Assembly (NCBI GenBank): GCA_900770665.1
Contig: CAAGKZ010000103.1
Location: 1 to 30,137, forward strand
Direction of reading: 5' to 3'
Origin: Bacteroidaceae bacterium
GTDB lineage: Bacteria; Bacteroidota; Bacteroidia; Bacteroidales; Bacteroidaceae
Length of the DNA: 30,137 nucleotides
In this document: one piece after another, positions 8,290 through 17,167 of the stretch
Layout of the letters: the number at the start of each line of letters is the position of its first letter
Numbering within the stretch: the stretch's first letter is position 1
Notes under the pieces: model-generated
The model's database searches: none
Seen by the model: the letters and a program-made list of their open reading frames with translations, nothing else
What the model was told of the DNA's origin: nothing
Program-made: the position numbers and the translations under genes

Positions 8290-11200
8290 TTATTTACGTA
8301 CTTTCTTTGTAACAATCTTGTCGCCCTCGCGTACCTCTATTACATAGATACCCTCGGTCATCTTTTCTACCTTGCGGCCTGAAAGGTCATAGATAGTTTT
8401 CACATTTCCGTTTTCACCTTTCACCTCGTCAATGCCAGTTGTACCCTCAATTGTACCCATTGTAACAGGAACCTTAACAGAACCGGCCATTCCTGCGAAC
8501 TGAAGTTCACGGTCAAGGTCAATGAATTCGCCCGACACCTTATTATATAAGCGGAATGTTACATTCTCATCAGCCTCACCGGCAACGGAAATGAACGCAA
8601 GGCCATTGATGAAGCGACCCTCACCGCGGCACTCGTCATCTACGAATGCACCTATCGTGTAATCCTCGCACTCCTCGACATCGACCTTGGCAATAACGGC
8701 CATTGAGTTTGCGAAACGACTACCGTCATAAACCCATACACTGCGTTCTCTTGCTGCTGCACCGGCCGGACGTAAAACTGCGAACTCACCCTGTTCAAGA
8801 GAGAAGCGGTTAGGCATCTCGCAAGTAAATGCGTTTGCTGTATATATCATGTAACCCTCGTTGGGGACAAGTTCGCTGAGTGTACCAACCCAAGCACCGT
8901 CGGTCAATGTAACGAAGCCGTCGTTCTTTGAGAGGATAATGTCACCCTCGGCAAAGTTTGCAGCATTGAAGATATCCTCAACCGGGTAGCGATACTCATA
9001 GGGATAAGATACCCAGTTCCAGCCTTTAATGAAATACTTGTCATCAATGTAACCGTCGTAGCTCATCTTGCCCTCCATCGGATATACGGTAACAGGGTCA
9101 ACATCATCCTTAATCTTCACCTTGTATGCCTCGAACTGGTCTAACCAGCCAAGGTCGCCGAAGAGGCCCCATTTTGCATCGTTGAATGCAAGACACTGGC
9201 TGCTGCGCGCCTCAACAAGACTCTCTTCAATTTCTCCGAGAGAGAAACCTGCCGATGTCAATGAAATCCAGCTCCAACCGCTCTCAAGTGTCAATCTCTC
9301 GTTAACGCTTACAGTACCATATGCTTCAAGCACCTCTGAAGCACCCTCTACGTTGACTGCATCATACTCGAATATAACATCGGAATAGAGACAGAGTGCC
9401 TTAGGAGTAAACTCGAACCTTACACCATTATCAATCTCCATTCCCTTGGAAACCTCGACAACGCTCCAGTGTCCGGGGAAGCTGAACTGTGTAGTCTCTA
9501 CCCTCACGCTCAATGCGCTTGCATCAAAGTCGGCATCCTCGGGCAAGAATGTCACGATAACATCGCGCACCTCACCATCGTTGTAGAGCGGCTCATCAAG
9601 ACCCTCGAAAGAGATTTCAGTCACTTTTTTCTTTACATTCACAACACATTGTGCTGTAACTGATGGATTATCCTCGCTTGTAAAGGTGATGGTAGCAGTA
9701 CCCTTGTTCATTGTGCGGAAGTTATGCACTCCTGTAGCCTCACCCACACCCAAGTACTCCACTACAACATTATCATCTACCTCAACAATAATATTCTTGT
9801 TTGTAGCATCCTCGGGGAGAGCAATTGCAGTGATTGAGAAATCAATCTGATCGTTGCCGAACCATATTGTCTTCTCAGTCTCGGACAACTGAATCTCATT
9901 GACCGACTGCACTACAAGCAGATTAACCTGGTCGGTAATGGTCTCGTTTACAGCAGCCTTGACAAATACACGGTCCTGAGGTACGGTAATGAAGCGGAAT
10001 GTGATGCTGCACTCGGTTCTTGCATCGTTGAGCGTAACCTCGGCAATTTCAACCTCTGCATCGCCAACCGGAATACCGTCGCCATTTACAATGGACATCT
10101 CGAACGACTCTATTGTTGCGTCGCTGGGATCAACAGCAGCAACAGCCTCAATCTGCTGGCCTACAGCAACTGTCATTCCGTTGGGGCTGGGTTCCTGACC
10201 GGCAATGCTTGTAATCTTCACGCCGGTAGGTGTGCGCTTGATAACGGTAGAATATTCAACTGCCACATCGGGGTTTTCATCGCTTTTGAAGGTGAATGTC
10301 ACTTCACCGGGAGCATACGCATGCAACTGGTAGATACCCGCATCCTCGCTCTTTAATATCTCTGCAACACGTGAATTTGATGATTCTACAGTAAACTCCT
10401 CATTCTTCACATTTCCGGGAGTAACCGCATACTTGAATTCAAAGATATCGCCGTCGCTGTCAATCCAGTACTCATCCAGCAATGATACATCAATACTCTC
10501 TACCCTGTTATATACGTTGAGGAGCACATTATCGGACATCATGCCATCGGCCTGAGCCTCAATGCATACCTCTACATCAGGTATCGTATTGAACACAAAA
10601 TCCATTATGCACTGCCCGCCGCTAATCTTTGTGCTTACAACTTCTACTCCGATAGTTTCGGTCGGGATTTCCTCGCCATCTGATGTAACGAAACGGAATG
10701 AAAAATCGGTATAGTCGGCATCGGCCGGGTTGAGTTCTGCAACCACAGTGACAGTTTCGTTTACATATATATCGGCCATTGGACGGGTCTCAGCACCGCT
10801 CACATCCTCGCCGTTGACTGTCAGGATGTTCACTCCATATACAGCCTGCTTGATTACGGTCCTTACCTTTACACTCATTGTGGGGTCGTACTTACTTGTG
10901 AACACAAGGTTTGTCTCACCCTTCTTTACAGCTGTAACAGCCACGAGCTTTGTACCTGTATCGTCATACTCTACAAGAACAACCGACTCATCCTCAGAGG
11001 CTATTGTATACTCCTCATTGGGTTCAACCACCGGTGACCCGCTATCATCATATATCCAATGGAATATCGGCGGATTGACGGAACCCATCATGTCCTTGGA
11101 GTTCTCGTCGTATATAGTAAACTCTATTTCGCCTTTATAAGCAAACTCTTGAAGGGCAGAAAGCACATTCACCTGGAATGTTGTAGTAACTTCAGGGTTA

Positions 11201-12171
11201 TCATCGGCAACAGCTGTTACAGTAACCGAACCTTTTGCTACCGGGACAATTGTGATACCGCCGACAATCTGGACAACATCCTCACTCTCGACGCTGAATG
11301 TAACACCCGGAGTTGTTGGATAAGAGTCGCCGCCATTATAAGTTACATCGGGAACAAAGCGGCCTACACCAAGATATATATCGGCATCCTCAATTGCAAT
11401 CTCTGTTACAGGCTGATAGACAAAGATGTTGACAGACATTTGGAGACTACCGGCACGTGCTGTTGCATTAATGCCATACGGAGTTGAATTGAGGGCTGTA
11501 ATGACATTCTCCTTAATTGAGACATAGTGCGACGCTTGGTTACCGGCATTGTCATAAGAAGAGAGGTCCCACTCAAGAGTGGCCTCGGGGGTTGTAGCCG
11601 GTATCTCCTCGCCATTGGTAGGGCTTACGAAGAGATATTCAATAGAGCCACCGTCCTCAATGGTCATCACATCGCCCACATTCATGAATATGCTGCCATG
11701 CTCTACATCATAGTAGGTGAATCTCATCTCATTTGCCGGGGTTGCAGAACCGGTAAAGAGTTTGATGCTCTGGTTCTCCTGATAGGTGTAATCGCCCTGA
11801 TAGGTAATTTCGGCAGCCTCGAACTGCTCATCGGTCATCTCAAGAGGATAGACAAGACCGCTCACAGGGTCATAGAGCTTGAAGTCAATGACACTGCCTT
11901 TGTCGGTGCTCTCGCCGCCCACTCTCAAGGCAAAAACCTTGTAGTTGCCGAGCATCTGGTACGATGTGGCCAAAGCACGGATTTCATCACCGATAAAAGC
12001 GGCCACCTGAGGTTCGGTAACACCTGAGTAGATGTCGTAGTCACCGCAATCAACGGTCACATACACAACAGTCTGCTCCTGGTAGTTGCCCGAAGGGTCA
12101 CTCCAACCGCTCTGTGCCAATGAGGTCATCCCAACCATCACAAGCAACAAGGTTAAAAATAACTTTTTCAT
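8290..12171 (-). CDS. T9SS cargo protein with Ig-like domains, 1293 aa
   Basis: The signal peptide is residues 1-19 (a run of Leu/Val/Met ending LAQ). An N-terminal segment of about 130 residues is followed by a long chain of bacterial Ig-like (Big_2-type) modules. Telltale phrases recur, such as GxxTITFTSEDNPSVTA, KSDENPDVAVEY and VADDNPEVTTTF, and two module types seem to alternate (one opening TGVKITSI or YGVNILTV, the other VNEIQLS or VESIDVS). Near the C-terminus is a region with two GW(S/N)W(I/V)S motifs. The last 50 or so residues read IYDLSGRKV, GIYVIEV, KIVTKKVRK, the classical type A T9SS sorting domain that is removed after export. The protein is therefore expected to be secreted or attached to the cell surface, possibly as an adhesin; substrate and partner are unknown. 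It is divergent from the sensor-regulator gene at 12412. Confidence 0.9.
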   Translation of the reverse strand: MKKLFLTLLLVMVGMTSLAQSGWSDPSGNYQEQTVVYVTVDCGDYDIYSGVTEPQVAAFIGDEIRALATSYQMLGNYKVFALRVGGESTDKGSVIDFKLYDPVSGLVYPLEMTDEQFEAAEITYQGDYTYQENQSIKLFTGSATPANEMRFTYYDVEHGSIFMNVGDVMTIEDGGSIEYLFVSPTNGEEIPATTPEATLEWDLSSYDNAGNQASHYVSIKENVITALNSTPYGINATARAGSLQMSVNIFVYQPVTEIAIEDADIYLGVGRFVPDVTYNGGDSYPTTPGVTFSVESEDVVQIVGGITIVPVAKGSVTVTAVADDNPEVTTTFQVNVLSALQEFAYKGEIEFTIYDENSKDMMGSVNPPIFHWIYDDSGSPVVEPNEEYTIASEDESVVLVEYDDTGTKLVAVTAVKKGETNLVFTSKYDPTMSVKVRTVIKQAVYGVNILTVNGEDVSGAETRPMADIYVNETVTVVAELNPADADYTDFSFRFVTSDGEEIPTETIGVEVVSTKISGGQCIMDFVFNTIPDVEVCIEAQADGMMSDNVLLNVYNRVESIDVSLLDEYWIDSDGDIFEFKYAVTPGNVKNEEFTVESSNSRVAEILKSEDAGIYQLHAYAPGEVTFTFKSDENPDVAVEYSTVIKRTPTGVKITSIAGQEPSPNGMTVAVGQQIEAVAAVDPSDATIESFEMSIVNGDGIPVGDAEVEIAEVTLNDARTECSITFRFITVPQDRVFVKAAVNETITDQVNLLVVQSVNEIQLSETEKTIWFGNDQIDFSITAIALPEDATNKNIIVEVDDNVVVEYLGVGEATGVHNFRTMNKGTATITFTSEDNPSVTAQCVVNVKKKVTEISFEGLDEPLYNDGEVRDVIVTFLPEDADFDASALSVRVETTQFSFPGHWSVVEVSKGMEIDNGVRFEFTPKALCLYSDVIFEYDAVNVEGASEVLEAYGTVSVNERLTLESGWSWISLTSAGFSLGEIEESLVEARSSQCLAFNDAKWGLFGDLGWLDQFEAYKVKIKDDVDPVTVYPMEGKMSYDGYIDDKYFIKGWNWVSYPYEYRYPVEDIFNAANFAEGDIILSKNDGFVTLTDGAWVGTLSELVPNEGYMIYTANAFTCEMPNRFSLEQGEFAVLRPAGAAARERSVWVYDGSRFANSMAVIAKVDVEECEDYTIGAFVDDECRGEGRFINGLAFISVAGEADENVTFRLYNKVSGEFIDLDRELQFAGMAGSVKVPVTMGTIEGTTGIDEVKGENGNVKTIYDLSGRKVEKMTEGIYVIEVREGDKIVTKKVRK

Positions 12172-12411
12172 AAAGCAAAAGTTTTAAAAAATTGTTTTAT
12201 TGAATTTATACTGTTTTTTACATTTTTTCACCATTACAAAATTGACACAATAAGGCGGAACTCTTTTTCACTTTAAAAGCGTTGTTTTTAACGCAAAGCA
12301 CAAATAGAGGAACAATAAGGCACAATACGTAAAAATATGCTCTGTAGAGTTAAAATCATTTAACAGGATTAGGTATTTTGGTTACATTTGCGATTATAAA
12401 ATCAAAAGAGA
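12172..12411. promoter_or_regulatory. Divergent intergenic region between T9SS cargo gene and sensor-regulator gene
   Basis: A 240-bp AT-rich spacer separates the two divergent starts. A plus-strand TACATTTG at 12383-12390 fits the Bacteroidales -7 element TAnnTTTG and would give a transcript starting about 15 nt before the ATG at 12412; the -33 element is weak (TTTA near 12359). No convincing promoter is visible for the minus-strand gene. Confidence 0.5.
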
Positions 12412-14751
12412 ATGAAAAACACCATCCGCATCATATTGATAACCTTGTTGCTGGTAGCCTGCAACAAGCAGAATACGAAATACGACACGACATATGACGC
12501 CGATGCCATGGCTTTTGCCGACAGTGTTTATGACGCCGAACTGTTGCGAGAGCGCATGGAACAGTACGAAAGCGAAGGCAAAAAGGGAGAAGCGCTGCTT
12601 ATCATGCAGAAATTGGGCACAGTAATGAGGAACAAATCTGATTTTAATGCAGCAGTGAGCCTGCATGACAGATGTATAGCAACAGCTTCAGAACTACATG
12701 ATACACTGCAACTTATAATAGCATACAACAATCAAGGAACAAACTACAGGCGCATAGGCGACCTTGAGGAGGCAAGCAACAATCATTATGCAGCGCTACA
12801 CCTTTGTGACAAGACAATAAATGACACCTCCTACACTGCACGCAAGAACAGGGTGCGCACACTCAACGGGTTGGGAAACGTAATGCTCTCGCTCGGGAAC
12901 GACGTGGTTGCCGAAGAGATGTTCCGCCGCGCGCTCAAAGGCGAGCAGGAACTATGCAGCGCCACGGGAGAGGCGATAAACTTCGCCAACATTGGAGCCA
13001 TAAAAGAGAGGAACGGCGATGTCGACTCGGCACGCATCTACTACAACCTGTCGATGCAGAAGAACATCGAAGCCAACAACGAGATTGGCATAAGCCTCTG
13101 TTTCCAGAACCTGGGCGAGCTGGACGAGGCTGCAGGCGACTACAAGGCCGCAAGGGAGAACTATCTGAGAAGTTATGAGATAGGCCTCAGAACCAATGAT
13201 GTATGGCATTGGCTGAACCCTTGCACAGCATTGGCACAACTCAATATAAAGGAAGGCAACCACAATGAGGCGCAACGCTATAACAGCGAGGCGCTTGAAG
13301 CCGCCAAAAGAATTGGAGCAAAAGGACGCTTGGCAAACCTCTATGCACAACAGGCACTCCTTTACGAGGCTAAAGGCCAATGGCGCGAAGCACTTGAAAG
13401 CACACATACCGCACAGGCATACAGCGACAGCGCCGCAATAGAAGAAAACAGAATACACACACAGAACCTGCGCGTCAACTACGAGATTAACAAAAGAAAA
13501 GAGGAGGTTGAAGAGGCGCTTGCCAAGGCCGAGTACGAAAAAGAGATACGCAACACCATTCTCTGGGGAAGCTGTGGAATAATACTGTTTGCCATCATTG
13601 CAATAATCGCAATAGTGCGTGCAGCAAGGCAGCGCAGAATCACCAACGAGGCACTGAAAAAGATTGACCATGAACGGCAGGAATTCTACCGCGGAATAAC
13701 ACACCAGCTACGCACGCCACTGACGGTTGTACTGGGCATGACACACGAACTGGAACGTTTCATCCCAAGCGACAATGCGCTGGCCCAAAAGGAGTTCGAT
13801 GCCGTAACACGCAAAAGTAAGGAATTGCTTGCCCTTATCACCGAAATGATTGAATACAACCGTGGTGAGAGGGACAAGATAGACATCAACGAGTTCCCTA
13901 AGAACGAGAGCGCGCCCACAACAAAAGACAACACATTAATAAACAACGATTTACAGATATGGGGGGGTGACTTGCACGAATACGTGCTGCTTGCCGAGGA
14001 TGACAATGATGTTGCCCTACTGATAACACAGATGCTCAAGAACGAGGGCTACAGCTACCGTTGGGCACAGGACGGTAAGGAAGCTCTCGAAATTATAGAG
14101 CAGAAACATCCTCAGCTCGTCATCACCGACATAATGATGCCGCAGATGGATGGCATCGAGCTTATAAAGGCACTGAGAGGAAATGAAGAGACAAACCACA
14201 TACCTATAATTGTTGTATCGGCACGCACCGAGAACAACGATCGCCTCGCCGGCCTTGACGCCGGAGCCGAAGTCTACCTTGGCAAGCCGTTCATCCCCGA
14301 CGAACTGCTGATGATGGTGCGCAAGCTGATTGAGCAGAGGGAAATGCTCAAAAAGAAATACAGCAAGCAAATTCTCGAAGCCAACATCGACGACTACAAC
14401 GGCCGCATAAACAGCATTAAGAAGAGCGACAAGGAGTTCATCAGGCAAATCGATGAATATATACACGATAACATCATGGACTGCAACCTTAACGCAGCTA
14501 TGCTTGCAGAACACATGATAATGAGCATCACCACCCTAAACCGCAGGATAAACAGCGTTACAGGCACAAACACCACCAACTACATACGTCAGCGCAGGCT
14601 TGCAAGAGCAAAATACCTGCTAAAGAATTCAAGCATGGCAATGGGCGAGATTCAGGCCGTGTGCGGCTTTGAATCGCCAAGCTACTTCAGCCGCGCCTTC
14701 AAGGCCGAATTTGACGTAACTCCAACCGAATACAGGAAAAGTGGCTCTTGA
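12412..14751 (+). CDS. TPR-hybrid sensor/response regulator/AraC protein lacking the HATPase domain
   Basis: The protein has 779 residues. It starts with a lipoprotein-like signal peptide (LVAC, Cys17), then TPR-type helical repeats over about residues 50-350 (periplasmic), one membrane span at 384-404, and a coiled/HisKA segment whose H-box HQLRTPL places the phospho-accepting His at 431. Only about 40 linker residues (481-521) separate HisKA from a complete receiver domain (acidic Asp530/Asp531, phospho-acceptor Asp573, Ser603, Lys625). An AraC helix-turn-helix domain ends the protein (about 675-776, with GFESPSYFSRAFK and P-x-E-Y). The ATP-binding HATPase_c domain normally found between HisKA and REC in hybrid two-component systems is absent: no N, G1 or G2 boxes are seen. 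The protein cannot autophosphorylate as read; it may depend on another kinase or act without phosphorylation. Its likely targets are the neighbouring surface genes. Confidence 0.9.
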   Translation: MKNTIRIILITLLLVACNKQNTKYDTTYDADAMAFADSVYDAELLRERMEQYESEGKKGEALLIMQKLGTVMRNKSDFNAAVSLHDRCIATASELHDTLQLIIAYNNQGTNYRRIGDLEEASNNHYAALHLCDKTINDTSYTARKNRVRTLNGLGNVMLSLGNDVVAEEMFRRALKGEQELCSATGEAINFANIGAIKERNGDVDSARIYYNLSMQKNIEANNEIGISLCFQNLGELDEAAGDYKAARENYLRSYEIGLRTNDVWHWLNPCTALAQLNIKEGNHNEAQRYNSEALEAAKRIGAKGRLANLYAQQALLYEAKGQWREALESTHTAQAYSDSAAIEENRIHTQNLRVNYEINKRKEEVEEALAKAEYEKEIRNTILWGSCGIILFAIIAIIAIVRAARQRRITNEALKKIDHERQEFYRGITHQLRTPLTVVLGMTHELERFIPSDNALAQKEFDAVTRKSKELLALITEMIEYNRGERDKIDINEFPKNESAPTTKDNTLINNDLQIWGGDLHEYVLLAEDDNDVALLITQMLKNEGYSYRWAQDGKEALEIIEQKHPQLVITDIMMPQMDGIELIKALRGNEETNHIPIIVVSARTENNDRLAGLDAGAEVYLGKPFIPDELLMMVRKLIEQREMLKKKYSKQILEANIDDYNGRINSIKKSDKEFIRQIDEYIHDNIMDCNLNAAMLAEHMIMSITTLNRRINSVTGTNTTNYIRQRRLARAKYLLKNSSMAMGEIQAVCGFESPSYFSRAFKAEFDVTPTEYRKSGS

Positions 14752-14776
14752 GCCACCCTGAAGCCGCATTTTGTCG

Positions 14777-14810
14777 TTTGAGTGAAAAGCGGAATACTTT
14801 TGAGTGAAAA
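14777..14810 (+). promoter_or_regulatory. Pair of 12-bp direct repeats, possible AraC-type operator
   Basis: TTTGAGTGAAAA occurs at 14777-14788 and again at 14799-14810, start to start 22 bp, which is about two helical turns on the same DNA face. AraC-family proteins commonly bind directly repeated half-sites with roughly this spacing. The site lies 58 bp upstream of the small AraC gene and just after the sensor-regulator gene. Its role is inferred. Confidence 0.45.
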
Positions 14811-14867
14811 TGATTGTGTTACATTCTTCCCAACTTTGTGGCCGAAACAAAGGCATAAAGTTGAAGA

Positions 14868-15221
14868 ATGAGAGAGACGGCACTGAAAGATATCAAAAGA
14901 ATGTACATGCAGTTACTCACTGCAAAACCACCCTTCTTCACAGCTGCAGACTACTCCATAGAGTCGTTTGCCACAGACTTGGGCACAAACCGCAGTTATG
15001 CTTCACGGTTTGTAAACCGGGAGTTGGGAGTCACATTCTCCACACTGCTCAACAAACTGCGACTGGCACATTTCATCAAAAGGAAAAGCGAGACGCCCCA
15101 AGCCACCATAACCCATCTGGCAAAAGAGTGCGGCTTCAACAGCACCTTCTCATTCCGCAGAGCATTCTTGAAGGAATATGGCATGCTCCCCGGCGAATAC
15201 TTCCGCAACATGAGAAAATGA
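14868..15221 (+). CDS. Stand-alone AraC-family DNA-binding domain protein, 117 aa
   Basis: Nearly the whole 117-residue protein is an AraC/XylS DNA-binding domain. The first helix-turn-helix includes SIESFATDLGTNRSYASRFV; the linker follows (LGVTFSTLLNKLRL); the second HTH includes ITHLAKECGFNSTFSFRRAF and ends with the typical P-G-E-Y. There is no sensor, receiver or ligand-binding domain. The arrangement resembles the C-terminal module of hybrid regulators such as the adjacent 779-aa protein, but the sequence is not a close copy. It sits 116 bp downstream of that gene and may be co-transcribed or separately controlled through the direct repeats at 14777-14810. It could modulate the same promoters or compete for the same sites. 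A fragment of a once longer regulator is possible, but the start is clean and no upstream continuation is seen. Confidence 0.8.
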   Translation: MRETALKDIKRMYMQLLTAKPPFFTAADYSIESFATDLGTNRSYASRFVNRELGVTFSTLLNKLRLAHFIKRKSETPQATITHLAKECGFNSTFSFRRAFLKEYGMLPGEYFRNMRK

Positions 15222-15233
15222 GCCGGCACACAG

Positions 15234-15626
15234 TTACTTTTCTTTGCCTGAAGGAACTACAACAGCTTTTATACGCACATGATTTTTACGGGGAATGGTA
15301 TTTGTATATACATATATGGTCTTTAGATAACGGCCGTCAAGATCCTTAGGGTAGAACGATACATACACCACAGCCGAGTCGCCCGGGGCAACCGGTTCCT
15401 TTGAATGCGTTGCCGAAGTGCAACCGCAACTCACATATACTCCCTCTATCACCATCAGTTTATCTCCCACATTCACCACCTTGAACTCACATGCCACAGA
15501 ATCGGAGTTCTCGGCCACCACACCAAAATCGTGCACCTTCTTCGGGTACTCAGCCACCGCCTGCGCCAACATATATTTTGGAAACACAAGCAAGCACATA
15601 ACAACAAGAAAGAAATTGCGTAGCAT
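15234..15626 (-). CDS. DUF1573-family secreted protein, 130 aa
   Basis: The chosen start gives a 130-residue protein with a signal peptide (MLRNFFLVVMCLLVFPKYMLA). A single Ig-like DUF1573 domain follows, marked by HDFGVV near the start, F-x-V-x-N-x-G-D, and the signature V-S-C-G-C-T. An upstream ATG at 15680 would add 18 residues ahead of the signal peptide. It is rejected because a good minus-strand promoter (15649-15680) would start transcription near 15641, downstream of that codon. The family is abundant in Bacteroidota, secreted or periplasmic, and of unknown function. It converges on the small AraC gene with only 12 bp between stops. Confidence 0.8.
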   Translation of the reverse strand: MLRNFFLVVMCLLVFPKYMLAQAVAEYPKKVHDFGVVAENSDSVACEFKVVNVGDKLMVIEGVYVSCGCTSATHSKEPVAPGDSAVVYVSFYPKDLDGRYLKTIYVYTNTIPRKNHVRIKAVVVPSGKEK

Positions 15627-15648
15627 CAGCCGATTAATTTTATAGCCA

Positions 15649-15680
15649 CAAAAATAGTGAAAAGAATCATAAACCAACAA
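15649..15680 (-). promoter_or_regulatory. Bacteroidales-type promoter for the DUF1573 gene
   Basis: On the minus strand, TATTTTTG (15656-15649) matches TAnnTTTG and is preceded by TTG (15680-15678) at 21-bp spacing. The predicted start lies about 15 nt before the chosen ATG. Confidence 0.5.
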
Positions 15681-16043
15681 TGTTCGGTAGAAATAGATTA
15701 TAGAAACAAAAATGGTGTAGCTTCAAAAGACTCTTTAATTAATAAAGGTAATTGCCAATCAGTCGCAAGACTAATTCTTTAATCATATTACTGTCAAGAC
15801 TCCGTTGCTCGCCATCTTGGCTATACCTTAATAGAAATAATGTAAAAAATCACACCCAAAAAAAACAATCGTATAATGTAAAATTTTGTCACTTTGCAGA
15901 ATGGATTATGTAAAAATAATTATATTTGCACCCGATGACTAAGACTTTTGATGTAGTTTTTTTTGTGACAAGCCACAAGCGCTGACTCCCATCAGATGAA
16001 AATCGCCACACATGATAGTATAAACAAACAAAAATAGAGCACT
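15681..16043. other. Gene-free AT-rich spacer with promoter for the small membrane protein
   Basis: No coding sequence is supported. A plus-strand TATATTTG at 15921-15928 fits the -7 consensus; the nearest TTTG (15893-15896) is 24 bp upstream, longer than usual. If it is used, the transcript has an untranslated leader of about 110 nt before the ATG at 16044. No known riboswitch was recognised in it. Confidence 0.5.
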
Positions 16044-16352
16044 ATGTATAACACGGAAACCCTTGAGAGAGAATCACGCACACGAATGATAAAAGCGATT
16101 GTCACTGTTGCCATTTTCAGCATATTAGGCGGATTCATAGCAATCCCGGCAATCGTCAGATCGGCAAAAGCCATGAGGTTTGCCAAGGTCGGAGACTTTG
16201 ATAAAGCTTATGAATTGTACCAATCATCCAAAAAATTCATAAATTGGTCAATAGTAGTCGGTATTATAATGTACATAGTTTACTTTGTATTTATAATATA
16301 CACGGTTTTTTCAGAGCCGGTCAGCTATAACTATTACAATTATTACTATTGA
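16044..16352 (+). CDS. CD225/dispanin-like small membrane protein, 102 aa
   Basis: A 102-residue protein with two membrane segments (about residues 16-38 and 67-90) joined by a charged loop. The core pattern IPAIVRSAKA, then GDFDKAYELYQSSKKF, then WSIVVGII follows the CD225/dispanin arrangement: small residues at the end of helix 1, an AxxxxxxGDxxxA loop and K-x-x-x-W before helix 2. The tail is unusually rich in Tyr and Asn. Bacterial members are common in Bacteroidota and Actinobacteria; their function is unknown. The gene stands alone between two terminator- or promoter-bounded units. The assignment is by pattern and moderately sure. Confidence 0.7.
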   Translation: MYNTETLERESRTRMIKAIVTVAIFSILGGFIAIPAIVRSAKAMRFAKVGDFDKAYELYQSSKKFINWSIVVGIIMYIVYFVFIIYTVFSEPVSYNYYNYYY

Positions 16353-16371
16353 TTTCAAGCAAAGTACTATA

Positions 16372-16405
16372 AAAAAACGAAATTCCGCGCGGAATTTCGT
16401 TTTTT
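16372..16405. terminator. Strong bidirectional intrinsic terminator
   Basis: A perfect 34-nt inverted repeat has the core ccgcgcgg and arms extending through gaaatt/aatttc into A6/T6 runs, giving a GC-containing stem followed by a T-tract on both strands. It lies between the convergent CD225-like gene and carbonic anhydrase gene and can serve both. Confidence 0.9.
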
Positions 16406-16433
16406 ATTCTCCGGGTAGTGAGTCCTGTAACAC

Positions 16434-17126
16434 TTAGTGTATCGAGACCTTGCCTGTTTTTACATCGTAATAGGCAGCTTTCACCATCAGTTCACCCTTT
16501 TCTATCTTTTCCGCAACGTGAGGATAAGCAATGATACGTTCTACCTGAATATGAGTGTGGCGATGTATTGCAGCATCAAGACTGTCGGGCTTGCCAACAT
16601 ACTCACTCACATCGTTACGGATGGTACCAAGCAAGTGACCAATGTTTCCATGCTCCTCCTCACCTTCGGAAATAGCGCCTGTCACTCCACCGCATGAGCC
16701 ATGCCCAAGCACAAGCAGAAGCTTTACGCCAAGGTGCTCAATAGCATAATCGACACTACCCATAACCATCTCGCTATTGACATTGTTACCGGCAGTGCGG
16801 ATAACAAAAATGTCACCTACACCCTGGTCGAAAAGCAACTCAACGGGCACGCGCGAATCGGAACAGCCCACCACTGCCGCAAATGGGGCTTGATGGGGAG
16901 CTGTCTCCTCAACTCTATCAATATCCCCGTGAGGATGGATGCTCTTTTCATTGGCGAAACGCTCATTTCCGGCAATCAGCTCAGCCAAAGCCTCCTCGGG
17001 TGTTGACGGCACAGATGTTGACAACACGGGTGTTGACGGCACTGGCGCAGACTCGCCCTTGCACATTGTAAAGGTAGTTATTACAAGAACAAGAGCAATC
17101 AGATTAAATAATAGTTTTCTGTTCAT
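16434..17126 (-). CDS. Exported beta-class carbonic anhydrase, probable lipoprotein
   Basis: Catalyses CO2 + H2O to bicarbonate and a proton. The zinc site is complete: Cys and Asp in GCSDSR (Cys103/Asp105 when counted from the upstream ATG), then His157 and Cys160 in GHGSCGG; the Asp-Arg dyad of CSDSR is intact. An N-terminal hydrophobic stretch ends in TFTMCKGE, which suggests a signal peptide and possible lipidation at the Cys, so the enzyme would act outside the cytoplasm. Behind it is a Pro/Ser/Thr linker encoded by three 15-bp repeats (16998-17042). The start at 17126 puts the signal peptide at the very N-terminus. An in-frame ATG at 17171 overlaps the stop of the upstream small gene (ATGA) and could allow translational coupling, adding 15 residues. 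It is the last gene of the operon with cyclophilin. Confidence 0.88.
   Translation of the reverse strand: MNRKLLFNLIALVLVITTFTMCKGESAPVPSTPVLSTSVPSTPEEALAELIAGNERFANEKSIHPHGDIDRVEETAPHQAPFAAVVGCSDSRVPVELLFDQGVGDIFVIRTAGNNVNSEMVMGSVDYAIEHLGVKLLLVLGHGSCGGVTGAISEGEEEHGNIGHLLGTIRNDVSEYVGKPDSLDAAIHRHTHIQVERIIAYPHVAEKIEKGELMVKAAYYDVKTGKVSIH
16998..17042. repeat. Three 15-bp tandem repeats in the carbonic anhydrase linker
   Basis: Units at 16998-17012, 17013-17027 and 17028-17042; the first and third are identical (gggtgttgacggcac) and the middle is diverged. They encode V-P-S-T-P, V-L-S-T-S, V-P-S-T-P, a flexible tether just after the lipoprotein-like signal. Confidence 0.85.
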
Positions 17127-17167
17127 AATATTTTGTATTTTGAAGGTTAACAATTGTTTGATATTGT

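Noticed and set aside
7831..8312. Short open frames translating Phe/Ser/Leu/His-rich repeats
   Set aside because: They are translations of the heptamer arrays and have no coding features.
12952..13704. 250-residue minus-strand open frame across the sensor-regulator gene
   Set aside because: Antisense to the clear TPR-HisKA region; no signal, domain or promoter supports it.
15627..15680. Longer start for the DUF1573 protein
   Set aside because: It puts 18 residues ahead of the signal peptide and lies upstream of the predicted transcript start.
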